From contig NZ_JBGGTX010000002.1 of the NCBI RefSeq assembly GCF_041287255.1, positions 930,001-994,000 of the forward strand: a stretch of 64,000 bases of DNA, in the 5' to 3' direction. This stretch comes from Tamlana flava (GTDB lineage: Bacteria; Bacteroidota; Bacteroidia; Flavobacteriales; Flavobacteriaceae). This document shows, piece after piece, positions 44,552 to 53,678 of this stretch. The position numbers and the translations under genes were made by a program. The notes below the pieces were generated by a model. The model was not told the DNA's origin. It saw only the letters and a program-made list of their open reading frames with translations, and made no database searches. How positions within the stretch are numbered: position 1 is the stretch's first letter; each line of letters begins with the position of its first letter.

Positions 44552-44586
44552 GGGTAGGAATTTTTAAAGTTATCCTGTTTTATAAT
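44552..44586 (+). promoter_or_regulatory. Candidate ECF-sigma promoter of the divergent lipoprotein
   Basis: GGGTAGGAA (44552-44560), 14 bases, CTGTTTTATAAT (44575-44586); the ATG follows 33 bases later. It matches the fecR promoter block for block: nine of nine in the first box, ten of twelve in the second, equal spacing. Confidence 0.7.
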
Positions 44587-44619
44587 AAAAAAGCTATGTT
44601 TAACCCAAAATCATTTACC

Positions 44620-46371
44620 ATGAAAACTAACATTAAAACGTTATTATTAATACCTTTTTTTGCCCTTTTATTGTTCACTTCTTGTCAACAGGAAGAAGTA
44701 GATATTACTCCTGTTGACGAAAGTGAAGGCCTAGCCCCCGATTCTGAATTGACTACCTTAATGTTCTCCACTTCTATAATGGACGGATCTGCCGACAATA
44801 TCATTGACGGTGCCAGTTGTCTATCTGTTGAACTGCCGGTTACCGTTATTGTGAACGGACTTGAAATTATTATCAACTCTACAGAAGATTTTCACGTTAT
44901 TGAAGCTATTTTCAAAGAATTTGACGATGATGTAGATCGATGTGATATCGTGTTCCCTATTACCATTATTTTATCCAATCACGAGGAAATTGTTATCGAA
45001 AATCGTGCTGCCCTAGATGAATTAATTAAAGAGTGTAGAGGTGAAAATGAACCAGATGATGATATTGAATGTATCGATTTTCAGTACCCTATTTCATTTT
45101 CGGTATTCAATAAGGAGTTTCAAATTATTGATGTTGTTCAAATAGAAAACGACAGACAGTTGTACCGTTTCATCAAACGTGTAAAAAATGCAGAAGTTAT
45201 TGCAAGTATTAATTTCCCCATCACCCTTGAATATGCTGATGGAACAACGGTAGAAGTTCATAGTAACCAAGAATTGGCCGCAACCATTAGAGAAGCCAAA
45301 GATGCCTGTGATGAAGATGATGATAATGATTATGGAGATGATGATTTCACTAAAGAGCGTTTAGATGAATATTTAAAACTATGTCCATGGGTTGTCTGGG
45401 AATACCAAAGAGATAACCAAGACAATACCGCTGAATTTAAAGAGTATGCCCTAAACTTTAAAGAAGATGGTGTGGTTGTTATGCGCGCCAGAGGTGGTGA
45501 TATTTTAACAGGTACTTGGAGCACACGTGTTACTGATAGAGGAGCTTTATTAAAAATGGAGTTTGAAAATCTGGCGGACTTTACTCTAGAGTGGATTGTT
45601 TACGACATTGAGTATGGAAAAATCAAACTTTATGAAGAAGGTGGTAACAGAATCATCATGAAGAAAAATTGTGATGTGGTTATTGATATTACAAAAGAAC
45701 GTATCGAAAACTTCTTGCAAGCATGTATGTGGCGTGTAGCTCGCCTAAATGTTGACGGTGTTGATAATGTATCAGACTACATTGGTACGCCATTAAAATT
45801 CTATGCAAACAATGTTGTAAAACTTAGAGTAAACGGCGAGTTAGTTGAAGGTACTTATGAAATAGGTATAAGAAACATTGGGTTCATTTTGCAAATCACT
45901 TTGGACGGAAGGCCTAATTTACAACTCGAGTGGTTAATCACTTTCTTGCAAGAAGATTTGATTAAATTGGAAAATCTAAACAATCAAATGATACTTGAAA
46001 GACATTGCCCAGACGGTGATGGTGATTTAAACTACATTGATGATGTATTAACAAACGGATTGTGGGAAGTTGCTGCATATCATGTTGCCGGTAATAACAA
46101 CCCAGAGCCTTTCTTCATGTACACTTTAGATTTTAGAATATCAGGTAGAGTAGTAGTTACCGATCCTAATAATGGTACTTTTGGTGGTGCTTGGTTGTCT
46201 TACAGAAAAGAAGGCTTAAACCTAGGATTATATTTTGGTGACAATGAACCATTCAATCAGTTAAACCACAGATGGAAAATAAAGGAGATTTTGCCAAACA
46301 GAATTGAATTAAAAGATTTAAACGCCAGTGGCGAGATAGAAAGAATTTTGGTGTTGGAAAAGAAAGTTTAA
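44620..46371 (+). CDS. Repeat-built surface lipoprotein of the ECF locus, unknown function
   Basis: 583-residue lipoprotein with lipobox LLFTSC (Cys22). I do not recognise a named family, but it is clearly modular. Residues about 67-230 hold four repeats of a strand-strand-helix unit, FPITIxxxNxxEIVIxxxxxLxxLIKEC in outline, mostly bounded by cysteines. Residues about 244-351, 356-463 and 470-582 are three lipocalin-like beta units, each opening with a helix, a Cys or Leu and a Trp (LCPWVVWEY, ACMWRVARL, NGLWEVAAY) and ending IIMKK, MILERH, RILVLEKK. Acidic linkers (DEDDDNDYGDDD) separate the two halves. The ATG at 44620 starts the signal peptide; one 24 bases earlier was rejected. It is divergent from the sigma gene and shares its promoter type with fecR. 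Confidence 0.8.
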   Translation: MKTNIKTLLLIPFFALLLFTSCQQEEVDITPVDESEGLAPDSELTTLMFSTSIMDGSADNIIDGASCLSVELPVTVIVNGLEIIINSTEDFHVIEAIFKEFDDDVDRCDIVFPITIILSNHEEIVIENRAALDELIKECRGENEPDDDIECIDFQYPISFSVFNKEFQIIDVVQIENDRQLYRFIKRVKNAEVIASINFPITLEYADGTTVEVHSNQELAATIREAKDACDEDDDNDYGDDDFTKERLDEYLKLCPWVVWEYQRDNQDNTAEFKEYALNFKEDGVVVMRARGGDILTGTWSTRVTDRGALLKMEFENLADFTLEWIVYDIEYGKIKLYEEGGNRIIMKKNCDVVIDITKERIENFLQACMWRVARLNVDGVDNVSDYIGTPLKFYANNVVKLRVNGELVEGTYEIGIRNIGFILQITLDGRPNLQLEWLITFLQEDLIKLENLNNQMILERHCPDGDGDLNYIDDVLTNGLWEVAAYHVAGNNNPEPFFMYTLDFRISGRVVVTDPNNGTFGGAWLSYRKEGLNLGLYFGDNEPFNQLNHRWKIKEILPNRIELKDLNASGEIERILVLEKKV

Positions 46372-46434
46372 TTAGTTAAAAAGGGTACTTGCCTCATTCG
46401 GTTGGTTAGGCTAATTAGTTAAGTGTCCTTTTAT

Positions 46435-46464
46435 AAAGGCTGTCAAAATTTGGCAGCTTTTTTT
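46435..46464 (+). terminator. Intrinsic terminator after the repeat lipoprotein
   Basis: AAAGGCTGTCAAA pairs with TTTGGCAGCTTT with two wobbles around ATT, then a T run. It precedes the ffh promoter. Confidence 0.78.
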
Positions 46465-46487
46465 ATATGCACATTGTGTTATGTTTC

Positions 46488-46519
46488 TTGCCATAATACG
46501 CTTCAAATCATTAAATTTG
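46488..46519 (+). promoter_or_regulatory. Promoter of ffh
   Basis: -33 TTG (46488-46490) and -7 TAAATTTG (46512-46519) with 21 bases between, 25 bp before the start codon. Confidence 0.65.
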
Positions 46520-46543
46520 CAACTCTTAAAATGAAGAAGAATT

Positions 46544-47872
46544 ATGTTCAATAATTTAAGCGATAAATTAGATAAGGCCTTACACGTTTTAAAAGGGCAT
46601 GGAAGCATTACGGAAGTAAACGTTGCCGAAACCTTAAAAGAAGTACGTCGCGCATTACTTGATGCCGATGTTAACTTTAAAATTGCTAAGGATTTTACCA
46701 ATAAGGTTAAAGAAAAGGCATTGGGTCAAAATGTATTGACCACACTTCAGCCTGGGCAGTTAATGGTTAAAATCGTTAAAGACGAGTTAACTGAACTTAT
46801 GGGTGGTGATGCCGAAGGTATAAACCTGTCGGGCAACCCGAGTGTTATTTTAATGTCAGGTTTACAGGGTTCTGGTAAAACAACATTTTCTGGTAAGCTT
46901 GCTAATTATCTAAAAAATAAAAAGACTAAAAAACCATTACTAGTGGCGTGCGATGTATATCGTCCTGCTGCGATAGATCAGTTACATGTTGTTGGAGATC
47001 AAATTGGTGTTGAGGTATTTAGCGATAAAGGGAATAATGATCCCGTTGCTATTTCGCAAGCGGCCATTGCCCATGCAAAAGCTAACGGATTTAATGTTGT
47101 AATAATAGATACCGCTGGTCGATTGGCTGTTGATGAGGCAATGATGACCGAAATATCAAATATCCACAAAGCTATCCAGCCTCAAGAAACCTTGTTTGTT
47201 GTTGATTCCATGACGGGTCAAGATGCAGTTAATACAGCAAAAGCTTTCAACGATATCTTGAATTTTAATGGGGTTATCCTGACCAAATTAGATGGTGATA
47301 CGCGAGGTGGTGCGGCCATTTCCATTAAATCTGTTGTTAATAAACCCATCAAATTTATTGGTACGGGCGAGAAGATGGAAGCTATTGATGTGTTCTATCC
47401 ATCACGTATGGCCGATCGTATTTTGGGCATGGGTGATGTGGTATCTTTGGTTGAACGTGCCCAAGAACAGTTTGATGAGCAGGAAGCTAGAAAACTTCAA
47501 AAGAAAATTGCCAAGAACCAATTTGGGTTTGACGATTTCTTAAAGCAAATCCAGCAAATCAAAAAAATGGGGAATATGAAAGACCTTATGGGTATGATTC
47601 CCGGTGCTGGAAAAATGCTAAAAGATGTTGATATTGATGATGATGCTTTTAAAGGTATTGAGGCCATCATTCATTCCATGACTCCAGAAGAACGCTCTAA
47701 CCCTTCAATAATTAATGGTAGTAGAAAAAAGCGAATAGGTAAAGGTTCAGGTACTTCAGTACAAGAGGTGAACCAGCTTTTAAAGCAATTTAACCAAATG
47801 AGCAAAATGATGAAGATGATGCAAGGCGGTGGGGGTAAAAAGATGATGCAAATGATGAAAAACATGCGCTAA
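46544..47872 (+). CDS. ffh: Signal recognition particle protein Ffh
   Basis: 442-residue SRP54 GTPase that delivers membrane proteins to the SecYEG translocon. N domain (1-95), G domain with G1 GLQGSGKT (106-113), DTAGR and TKLDGDTRGG, and a methionine-rich M domain (about 300-442, ending GGGGKKMMQMMKNMR) that binds signal sequences and the SRP RNA. Full length. It has its own promoter and is followed after 59 bp by folD. Confidence 0.98.
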   Translation: MFNNLSDKLDKALHVLKGHGSITEVNVAETLKEVRRALLDADVNFKIAKDFTNKVKEKALGQNVLTTLQPGQLMVKIVKDELTELMGGDAEGINLSGNPSVILMSGLQGSGKTTFSGKLANYLKNKKTKKPLLVACDVYRPAAIDQLHVVGDQIGVEVFSDKGNNDPVAISQAAIAHAKANGFNVVIIDTAGRLAVDEAMMTEISNIHKAIQPQETLFVVDSMTGQDAVNTAKAFNDILNFNGVILTKLDGDTRGGAAISIKSVVNKPIKFIGTGEKMEAIDVFYPSRMADRILGMGDVVSLVERAQEQFDEQEARKLQKKIAKNQFGFDDFLKQIQQIKKMGNMKDLMGMIPGAGKMLKDVDIDDDAFKGIEAIIHSMTPEERSNPSIINGSRKKRIGKGSGTSVQEVNQLLKQFNQMSKMMKMMQGGGGKKMMQMMKNMR

Positions 47873-47931
47873 TTTTAATAATTATAAGTTTATTTCCATA
47901 GGCTAATACCAAGTTCTAAAATCTACAATAC

Positions 47932-48816
47932 ATGACCATTCTAGACGGAAAAAAAGTAAGTAACGACATTAAAGAGGAAATTGCAGAACATGTAAAGGCA
48001 ATGGTTTCCAAAGGTGAAAAAGTGCCTCATCTGGCTGCAATTTTAGTGGGATCTGACGGCGCAAGTATGACTTATGTGAGCGCTAAGGTAAAGGCATGTG
48101 AGCGTATTGGCTTTAATTCTACACTTATAGAATTACCAGAATATACTTCTGAAGAAGAATTACTCGATAAAATTAATGAGTTAAATACCAATGACAATAT
48201 TGATGGTTTTATAGTTCAATTGCCTTTGCCCGAACAAATTGATGAGCAAAAGGTGCTAATGGCTGTAGATCCAGATAAGGATGTAGACGGTTTTCACCCT
48301 GTGAATGTTGGAAGAATGGCTTTGGATTTGCCAACTTTTTTGCCTGCTACACCCTTTGGAATTCTTGAATTGTTGGAGCGTTATCAGGTTGAGACTTCTG
48401 GTAAAAATGTTGTCGTTATGGGCAGGAGCCATATTGTTGGTCGCCCTATTAGTATTTTAATGAGTCAAAAGCGTAAGGCAGGTGATGCCACGGTCACTGT
48501 TGTACACAGTCGTTCAAAAAATCTAAAGGAAATTACCAAAGAAGCCGATATAATTGTTGCTGCCATTGGGATTTCTGAATTCTTAACAGGAGATATGGTG
48601 AAAGAGGACGTCGTTATTATCGACGTGGGCATTACCCGAGTACCAGACCAAACCAAAAAGAATGGATACCGATTGGCAGGAGATGTGGAATTTGAAAGCG
48701 TTAGCAAAAAAGCAAGTTACATTACGCCGGTACCGGGTGGTGTTGGACCAATGACGATTGCTATGCTCCTAAAAAACACACTCTTGGCCAGAGAACGCAA
48801 AAGCCATCGAGACTAG
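47932..48816 (+). CDS. folD: Bifunctional methylenetetrahydrofolate dehydrogenase/cyclohydrolase
   Basis: 294-residue cytosolic FolD, interconverting 5,10-methylene- and 10-formyl-tetrahydrofolate with NADP. YVSAKVKACERIG carries the catalytic lysine, GFIVQLPLPEQI and DVDGFHPVNVGRM form the active site, and GRSHIVGRP is the NADP-binding turn; the C-terminal TPVPGGVGPMTIAMLLKNT is intact. It lies 59 bp downstream of ffh, possibly in the same transcript. Confidence 0.97.
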   Translation: MTILDGKKVSNDIKEEIAEHVKAMVSKGEKVPHLAAILVGSDGASMTYVSAKVKACERIGFNSTLIELPEYTSEEELLDKINELNTNDNIDGFIVQLPLPEQIDEQKVLMAVDPDKDVDGFHPVNVGRMALDLPTFLPATPFGILELLERYQVETSGKNVVVMGRSHIVGRPISILMSQKRKAGDATVTVVHSRSKNLKEITKEADIIVAAIGISEFLTGDMVKEDVVIIDVGITRVPDQTKKNGYRLAGDVEFESVSKKASYITPVPGGVGPMTIAMLLKNTLLARERKSHRD

Positions 48817-48887
48817 GGTTATTTCTTTTTTTAGAATAGTTTTTTTATCTATTATAATTAACTATCTTTTTAAAAATTTCTGTTCCT

Positions 48888-50618
48888 ATGAAATCTTTAA
48901 AATGTATACTGTTAATTGTAAGTTTCTCTTTTTTTAGTTGTAAGTCCGATACTAAATCCAAACTCACATTCAATGTTAGCTTATCAGACAGTTTATCAAG
49001 TCAAAAATACGATGGTAGGCTGCTGTTAATTATTGCTGACAATGATGCTTCAGAACCCCGTTTTCAGGTAAGCGAAGGATTAAACGCGCAACCAATTTTT
49101 GGGTTGAATGTTGAGGAATGGAATGGAAATCATTCCTATAATTTTGATGATTCAGTATTTGGTTTTCCCTACAAACAATTATCTCAATTAAAGCCAGGAG
49201 AGTATTATGTTCAAGCTGTGTTGAATAAATATGAAACGTTTAATTTGTCCACTGGTCAACAAGTAAAGTTGCCTATGGATAATGGCGAAGGACAGAAATG
49301 GAATATTTCTCCAGAAAATTTATACAGTGAACCAGTTAAAATAACGGTTTTAGATACTGAAAATCAATCTTTTGATATTGTTTTAAATAAAGTTATTCCC
49401 AAAATAGAAGAACCTGAGGATACGGATTGGATAAAGCATATAAAGATAAAATCTGAACTGCTTTCAAAGTTTTGGGGGCGTGATATGTATTTAGGTGCTC
49501 ATGTTCTTTTACCAAAAGGCTTTAATGAGCATCCTGAGGCTAAATATCCGTTAATGATTTTTCATGGTCATTTTCCATCAGATTTTGGAGGGTTTAGAAC
49601 CGTTCCCCCGGATAAAAATTTAGAGCCTGACTATTCTGAAAGATTCCATGTTAATGGTTATAATAAGATTCAACAACAAGAGGCCTATGATTTTTATAAG
49701 AGATGGAATGAACCTAATTTCCCAAGGTTTTTGATTATTGAAATACAGCACCCTACACCTTATTATGATGATTCCTATGCGGTGAACTCGGCTAGTCAAG
49801 GGCCTTTTGGTGACGCCATCACCTATGAACTCATCCCTTATATTGAAAAGATGTTTAGAGGTCAGGGCCAAGGGTGGTCGCGCTTTTTGTACGGAGGCTC
49901 AACAGGCGGTTGGGAAGCTTTGGCAGTTCAGGTTAAATATCCAGACGAGTACAATGGCTGTTTTGCAGCTTGCCCAGACCCTATAGATTTTAGGGCTTAT
50001 TGCTTAACAAACATCTATGAAGATGAAAATGCCTATTATGCTAAAAGTAAACACAAGACTATGGAAGTTCCAGGGCATAGAGATTATTTAGGCAAAGTAT
50101 CAGCAACCGTTAAAGACTATAATCACATGGAATTGGTGTTGGGAGATAAATCTAGGTCTGGTGGACAATACGATATTTGGGAAGCTACCTATTCACCACA
50201 GGGAGAAGACGGTTACCCTAAAAGAATTTGGGATAAAATGTCTGGTGAAATAGACCATGAAGTTGCGCAATATTGGAAAGACAATCATGATTTAAGATAT
50301 ATCTTAGAACGTGATTGGTCTAAATTGGGAGATAAATTAAAAGGTAAAATTCATATCTATTGTGGAGATATGGATAATTACTATTTAAATAATGCCGTGT
50401 ATCTCATGGAAGATTTTTTAGAAAGTACCACAGATCCCTATTATGAAGGTGAAGTTGATTATGGAGATAGGGCTGAACATTGCTGGAATGGGGATCAAGA
50501 AAATCCAAACCATATTTCAAGATTGCGCTATAATAGTATGTACGTGCCAAAAATTATGAAGCGTATTTTAGAATCTGCCCCTCCTGATGCTGATTTAACC
50601 AGTTGGCGTTATAAATAA
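48888..50618 (+). CDS. Putative esterase lipoprotein (alpha/beta hydrolase)
   Basis: 576-residue secreted lipoprotein (FSFFSC, Cys18). The N-terminal half (about 25-170) is beta-rich; the C-terminal half (about 190-576) is an esterase-D-like alpha/beta hydrolase. The nucleophile elbow is GGSTGGWEA with Ser338; MIFHGHFP is the oxyanion-side strand; the Asp and His probably lie in the CGDMDNYY (about 500) and AEHCWNGD (about 530) segments. Many Bacteroidetes carry such proteins, but the substrate is unknown. It is monocistronic and convergent with rluF. Confidence 0.82.
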   Translation: MKSLKCILLIVSFSFFSCKSDTKSKLTFNVSLSDSLSSQKYDGRLLLIIADNDASEPRFQVSEGLNAQPIFGLNVEEWNGNHSYNFDDSVFGFPYKQLSQLKPGEYYVQAVLNKYETFNLSTGQQVKLPMDNGEGQKWNISPENLYSEPVKITVLDTENQSFDIVLNKVIPKIEEPEDTDWIKHIKIKSELLSKFWGRDMYLGAHVLLPKGFNEHPEAKYPLMIFHGHFPSDFGGFRTVPPDKNLEPDYSERFHVNGYNKIQQQEAYDFYKRWNEPNFPRFLIIEIQHPTPYYDDSYAVNSASQGPFGDAITYELIPYIEKMFRGQGQGWSRFLYGGSTGGWEALAVQVKYPDEYNGCFAACPDPIDFRAYCLTNIYEDENAYYAKSKHKTMEVPGHRDYLGKVSATVKDYNHMELVLGDKSRSGGQYDIWEATYSPQGEDGYPKRIWDKMSGEIDHEVAQYWKDNHDLRYILERDWSKLGDKLKGKIHIYCGDMDNYYLNNAVYLMEDFLESTTDPYYEGEVDYGDRAEHCWNGDQENPNHISRLRYNSMYVPKIMKRILESAPPDADLTSWRYK

Positions 50619-50675
50619 TTTGTAATCAGTATTTTGTATGGCAGCCTTATTCAGAGAGTATCTGCTCTTTAAAGA

Positions 50676-51440
50676 TTATTTATGCTTTCGTCTTTCTTTT
50701 TGAGGCTTATATTCTTTTGAGGAGTTGGAGATATGTTCACTTAGAATTTTGAATTCATCCTCGGTCAGTTCTCTATATTGGCCTATAGGAAAATCAAGCT
50801 TAATGTTCATTATTCTCACCCGTTTCAGGGTTTGTACTTCGTAGTTCAAATAGTCGCACATGCGCCTGATTTGACGATTTAAGCCTTGGGTCAAAATAAT
50901 TTTGAATTTATAGGTCCCAAGTTTTTCAACCTTGCATTTTTTTGTGGTTTTTTTCAAATCTTCAAGATAAATTCCACCGGCCATTCGTTCAATAAAGGTT
51001 TGCGAAATGGGTTTGTCAACAGTAACGATGTATTCCTTTTCGTGATTATTACTAGCACGCAAAATTTTGTTTACAATATCACCATCGTCAGTAAGAAGAA
51101 TTAAGCCTTCACTAGGTTTATCCAATCTCCCAATAGGGAAAATGCGTTTTGGATAATTTATATAATCAATAATGTTGTCTTTTTCAACTGAAGTATCTGT
51201 AGTACATACGATACCTATGGGCTTGTTGAAGGCCAAATAGACAAATTCCTCTTTAGTGTTTTTTATTTCCTTACCATCAACAGCAACCACATCGTTTGGC
51301 GCAATTTTGGTTCCCATTTCTGGGACAACGCCATTTATAGTAACCCTACCGGCATCAATAAGTTTGTCGGCTTCTCGCCTAGAGCAATAGCCAACTTCAC
51401 TTAAATATTTGTTGATTCGTTTTAATTCGGTTTCTGCCAT
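50676..51440 (-). CDS. rluF: 23S rRNA pseudouridine synthase RluF (RsuA/RluB/E/F family)
   Basis: 254 residues: an S4 RNA-binding domain (7-60, RINKYLSEVGYCSRREADKLIDAGRVTING) followed by the catalytic domain with the nucleophile Asp107 in GRLDKPSEGLILL and the GLNRQIRRMCDYLNYEV motif. The last motif, with CDYLNYEVQTLKRVRI, is characteristic of RluF, which modifies U2604; RluB/RluE are alternatives. A Lys/Arg-rich tail follows. The start is close to the end of the neighbouring hydrolase gene. Confidence 0.9.
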   Translation of the reverse strand: MAETELKRINKYLSEVGYCSRREADKLIDAGRVTINGVVPEMGTKIAPNDVVAVDGKEIKNTKEEFVYLAFNKPIGIVCTTDTSVEKDNIIDYINYPKRIFPIGRLDKPSEGLILLTDDGDIVNKILRASNNHEKEYIVTVDKPISQTFIERMAGGIYLEDLKKTTKKCKVEKLGTYKFKIILTQGLNRQIRRMCDYLNYEVQTLKRVRIMNIKLDFPIGQYRELTEDEFKILSEHISNSSKEYKPQKERRKHK

Positions 51441-51460
51441 GGCTCAAAAATACAATAAAC

Positions 51461-52282
51461 TTAAGCGTTTAAAAAGTCTAAAATATGTTGGTAGACTTTT
51501 TCAGATCGTAACCTGTGGCCATATCCGTTGGTTTTAACCAATTCAGAATTTTTGTAAACACGTTTAATATCCAAAGCTTCCCTAAAGGAAATAATTTGGT
51601 CTTTTTTATCGTGAATAATGAGGCCTTTTGCATTAATGTTACTATAGAAATTTTCAACGCAATAATATTCTGGTAAATGGCCAAAATATTTCAAATAATA
51701 ACGGTTCATGGCCTCTGCAACTCTGTGGTTATACCCCATCATCGTTGTATAGTTTTTTACTGAAATGCCTAGATTTGAAGGGGCTCCCAATAAAACTAAC
51801 TTTTCAATGGACGGAAGATTGTGCGTTTCTTGGGCAATAACAATGGCTGTTCCTCCAACCGAATGCCCAACAACAATTTCAGGCTTATATTGATTTATAA
51901 CCACGTCTAGGCACTTGGCATATAGTGGTGCATTGAATATTTTGCTTCCTGAAGCTCCATGTGCTGGGGCATCAATAGAAATGATATTGTAGTCGTCTTG
52001 TTTTAAAAGTTCAATGAAGTTTTTCCATCTAAATGAATTACTATCCCAACCATGCACCAATAAAACAGTTTTGTGGTTGCCTTTCCATTGGTAAGTTTTT
52101 ACCTGAAAGCCATCACATGTTACATCCATTTGTTCAGCTGAGCTTAAATATTGAATGCCTTCTTCGTTTAACTTGGCATTTCGAGGGGTAGAAAAGATTT
52201 TAATGGCAAGTTTGGCGGCTAAGTCTGATGAAAAATAACTTAAGGCGTTAATGGCCGACCCTACAATTTTTATTTGGTTCAT
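51461..52282 (-). CDS. Alpha/beta hydrolase
   Basis: 273-residue cytosolic hydrolase. VHGWDSNSFRW is the oxyanion strand, VVGHSVGGTA holds the nucleophile Ser141, and the C-terminal GYGHRL region supplies the histidine, with Asp in IHDKKDQIISF. Substrate unknown. The start ATG at 52282 shares its A with the stop of the cupin gene (TAATG), so translation is coupled; an in-frame start 45 bases upstream lies inside the cupin gene and was rejected. Confidence 0.88.
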   Translation of the reverse strand: MNQIKIVGSAINALSYFSSDLAAKLAIKIFSTPRNAKLNEEGIQYLSSAEQMDVTCDGFQVKTYQWKGNHKTVLLVHGWDSNSFRWKNFIELLKQDDYNIISIDAPAHGASGSKIFNAPLYAKCLDVVINQYKPEIVVGHSVGGTAIVIAQETHNLPSIEKLVLLGAPSNLGISVKNYTTMMGYNHRVAEAMNRYYLKYFGHLPEYYCVENFYSNINAKGLIIHDKKDQIISFREALDIKRVYKNSELVKTNGYGHRLRSEKVYQHILDFLNA

Positions 52283-52650
52283 TAACCTTCTCTGTTTACT
52301 AAATCCATAGAAAATGCAGGTGCGCAAATGGCAATATATTCACAAACTTCGGTAAATGGATTGGAATATTGAACCCTAGTGTTCCTTTCAATTTTAATGG
52401 ATTGTCCTTCTTCTAAAACAACGGTCTCACCTTCAATGATAAATTGTTTTTTCCCTTTAATGACAAAGGTGTATTCGTCAAATTCTGGGGTTTGAAAGGG
52501 TTCGCTCCATCCTGCAGGAGCTTTCATATGGGCAATACTGATTTTTGAATTCCCGTCCGTGGCCAAGCCAAAATGTTCTTTAATGATTTTTCCATCTGTT
52601 GTAGGAACAACAAACGGAGCATTTTGTATGGTGTATTTTTTTTTTGTCAA
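52282..52650 (-). CDS. Cupin-domain protein
   Basis: 122-residue single-domain cupin (about 45-110; FDEYTFVIKGKKQFIIEGETVVLEEGQSIKIERN). The usual metal-binding histidines are mostly missing, so it may not bind metal. The start must be TTG at 52650 because a stop lies 15 bases upstream and no ATG is in frame. It overlaps the hydrolase gene by one base, and its upstream region is a run of four ATTGACG heptamers. Confidence 0.8.
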   Translation of the reverse strand: MTKKKYTIQNAPFVVPTTDGKIIKEHFGLATDGNSKISIAHMKAPAGWSEPFQTPEFDEYTFVIKGKKQFIIEGETVVLEEGQSIKIERNTRVQYSNPFTEVCEYIAICAPAFSMDLVNREG

Positions 52651-52664
52651 GATATTCTTTTTTT

Positions 52665-52692
52665 ATCGTCAATCGTCAATCGTCAATCGTCA
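52665..52692 (-). repeat. Four tandem heptamers before the cupin gene
   Basis: Four exact copies of ATCGTCA (TGACGAT on the minus strand) covering the stop codon of the yitT-type gene and most of the 39 bp gap to the cupin gene. The gap is the only room for a cupin-gene promoter, and each unit repeats a TTGAC. Confidence 0.85.
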
Positions 52693-53667
52693 ATGATCTT
52701 TCATGGGTTTTCTTTTTATCATGCCACCCTTTAAATCTTTAACTATGCCCATAATGATAAACGCTTTTTTGTCAATTTTGTCAATCTCTGTTTGCAGCCT
52801 TGGGAGTTCCAATCGAGTTACTACGGTATAAATGATGTCTTTGTCATAACTTTTTCCATGGCTGCCAAATCCACCCTTTCCCGCATAAATAGTACAAGCT
52901 CTACGTAACTTTTCAATTAACATAACCCTAATCTCTTCATGGTTATTTGATATGATTGTTACGCCAACATATTCCTCAACGCCATCAACAACAAAATCGA
53001 CTGTTTTGGCGGCGGCCAAATAGGTTAAAATGGCATAGAGCGCTGTTTCAATAGATAAAATATAAGCGCCCGCCGAAAATATTATAATATTGATGATTAA
53101 AAGGACATCTCCAATGGTAAGTGATAGTTTCCTGCTTAAAAATATGGCCAAAACCTCGGTGCCATCTATAACGCTTCCGCCACGCATGGACATTCCTATT
53201 CCTGAACCTAAAAAGAACCCACCAAAAACAGCGATTAGCAGTTTGTCGTCTGTTATTGTTGGGTACTCTACAAAATGAACAACAACGGCCAAAAGGGCAA
53301 TAGCAGCTATACTTTTTAAAGCAAATTTGCTTCCAATGGTTCTATAAGCCAAAATTAGAAAAGGCAGGTTAACCACTAACAGCAAAAGGCCCAATTCTAA
53401 CGAAGTAATGTTTTCCAGTAATAATGAAATACCAGTTGCTCCACCATCTATAAATTTGTTAGGTAATAAGAATCCTTTTAAGCCAAAGCCCGCTGAAAAA
53501 ACCCCAATAACAATAAAAATATACTCCTTAACGGCATGTGCGAGCTCCACTTGAAACCTTCTCACCAAAGGCACTATTTGTTTTTTGCTCACGGGCTCTC
53601 CAGCTTGTTTTTTTTCAAGCCTTTTACGTGCGGCATCAACTAATAGTTTGGCTAAAAATGGATTCAT
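52690..53667 (-). CDS. YitT-family membrane protein (DUF161 + DUF2179)
   Basis: 325-residue membrane protein of unknown biochemical role. About 45 polar N-terminal residues precede five or six membrane segments (IFIVIGVFSAGFGLKGFLLPNKFIDGGATG and the mid-region GSGIGMSMRGGSVIDGTEVLAI are YitT signatures). A C-terminal soluble DUF2179 domain follows (about 235-310, VTIISNNHEEIRVMLIEKLRRACT). The stop lies within the heptamer array, ahead of the cupin gene. Confidence 0.9.
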   Translation of the reverse strand: MNPFLAKLLVDAARKRLEKKQAGEPVSKKQIVPLVRRFQVELAHAVKEYIFIVIGVFSAGFGLKGFLLPNKFIDGGATGISLLLENITSLELGLLLLVVNLPFLILAYRTIGSKFALKSIAAIALLAVVVHFVEYPTITDDKLLIAVFGGFFLGSGIGMSMRGGSVIDGTEVLAIFLSRKLSLTIGDVLLIINIIIFSAGAYILSIETALYAILTYLAAAKTVDFVVDGVEEYVGVTIISNNHEEIRVMLIEKLRRACTIYAGKGGFGSHGKSYDKDIIYTVVTRLELPRLQTEIDKIDKKAFIIMGIVKDLKGGMIKRKPMKDH

Positions 53668-53678
53668 TTAAAAGTTTT

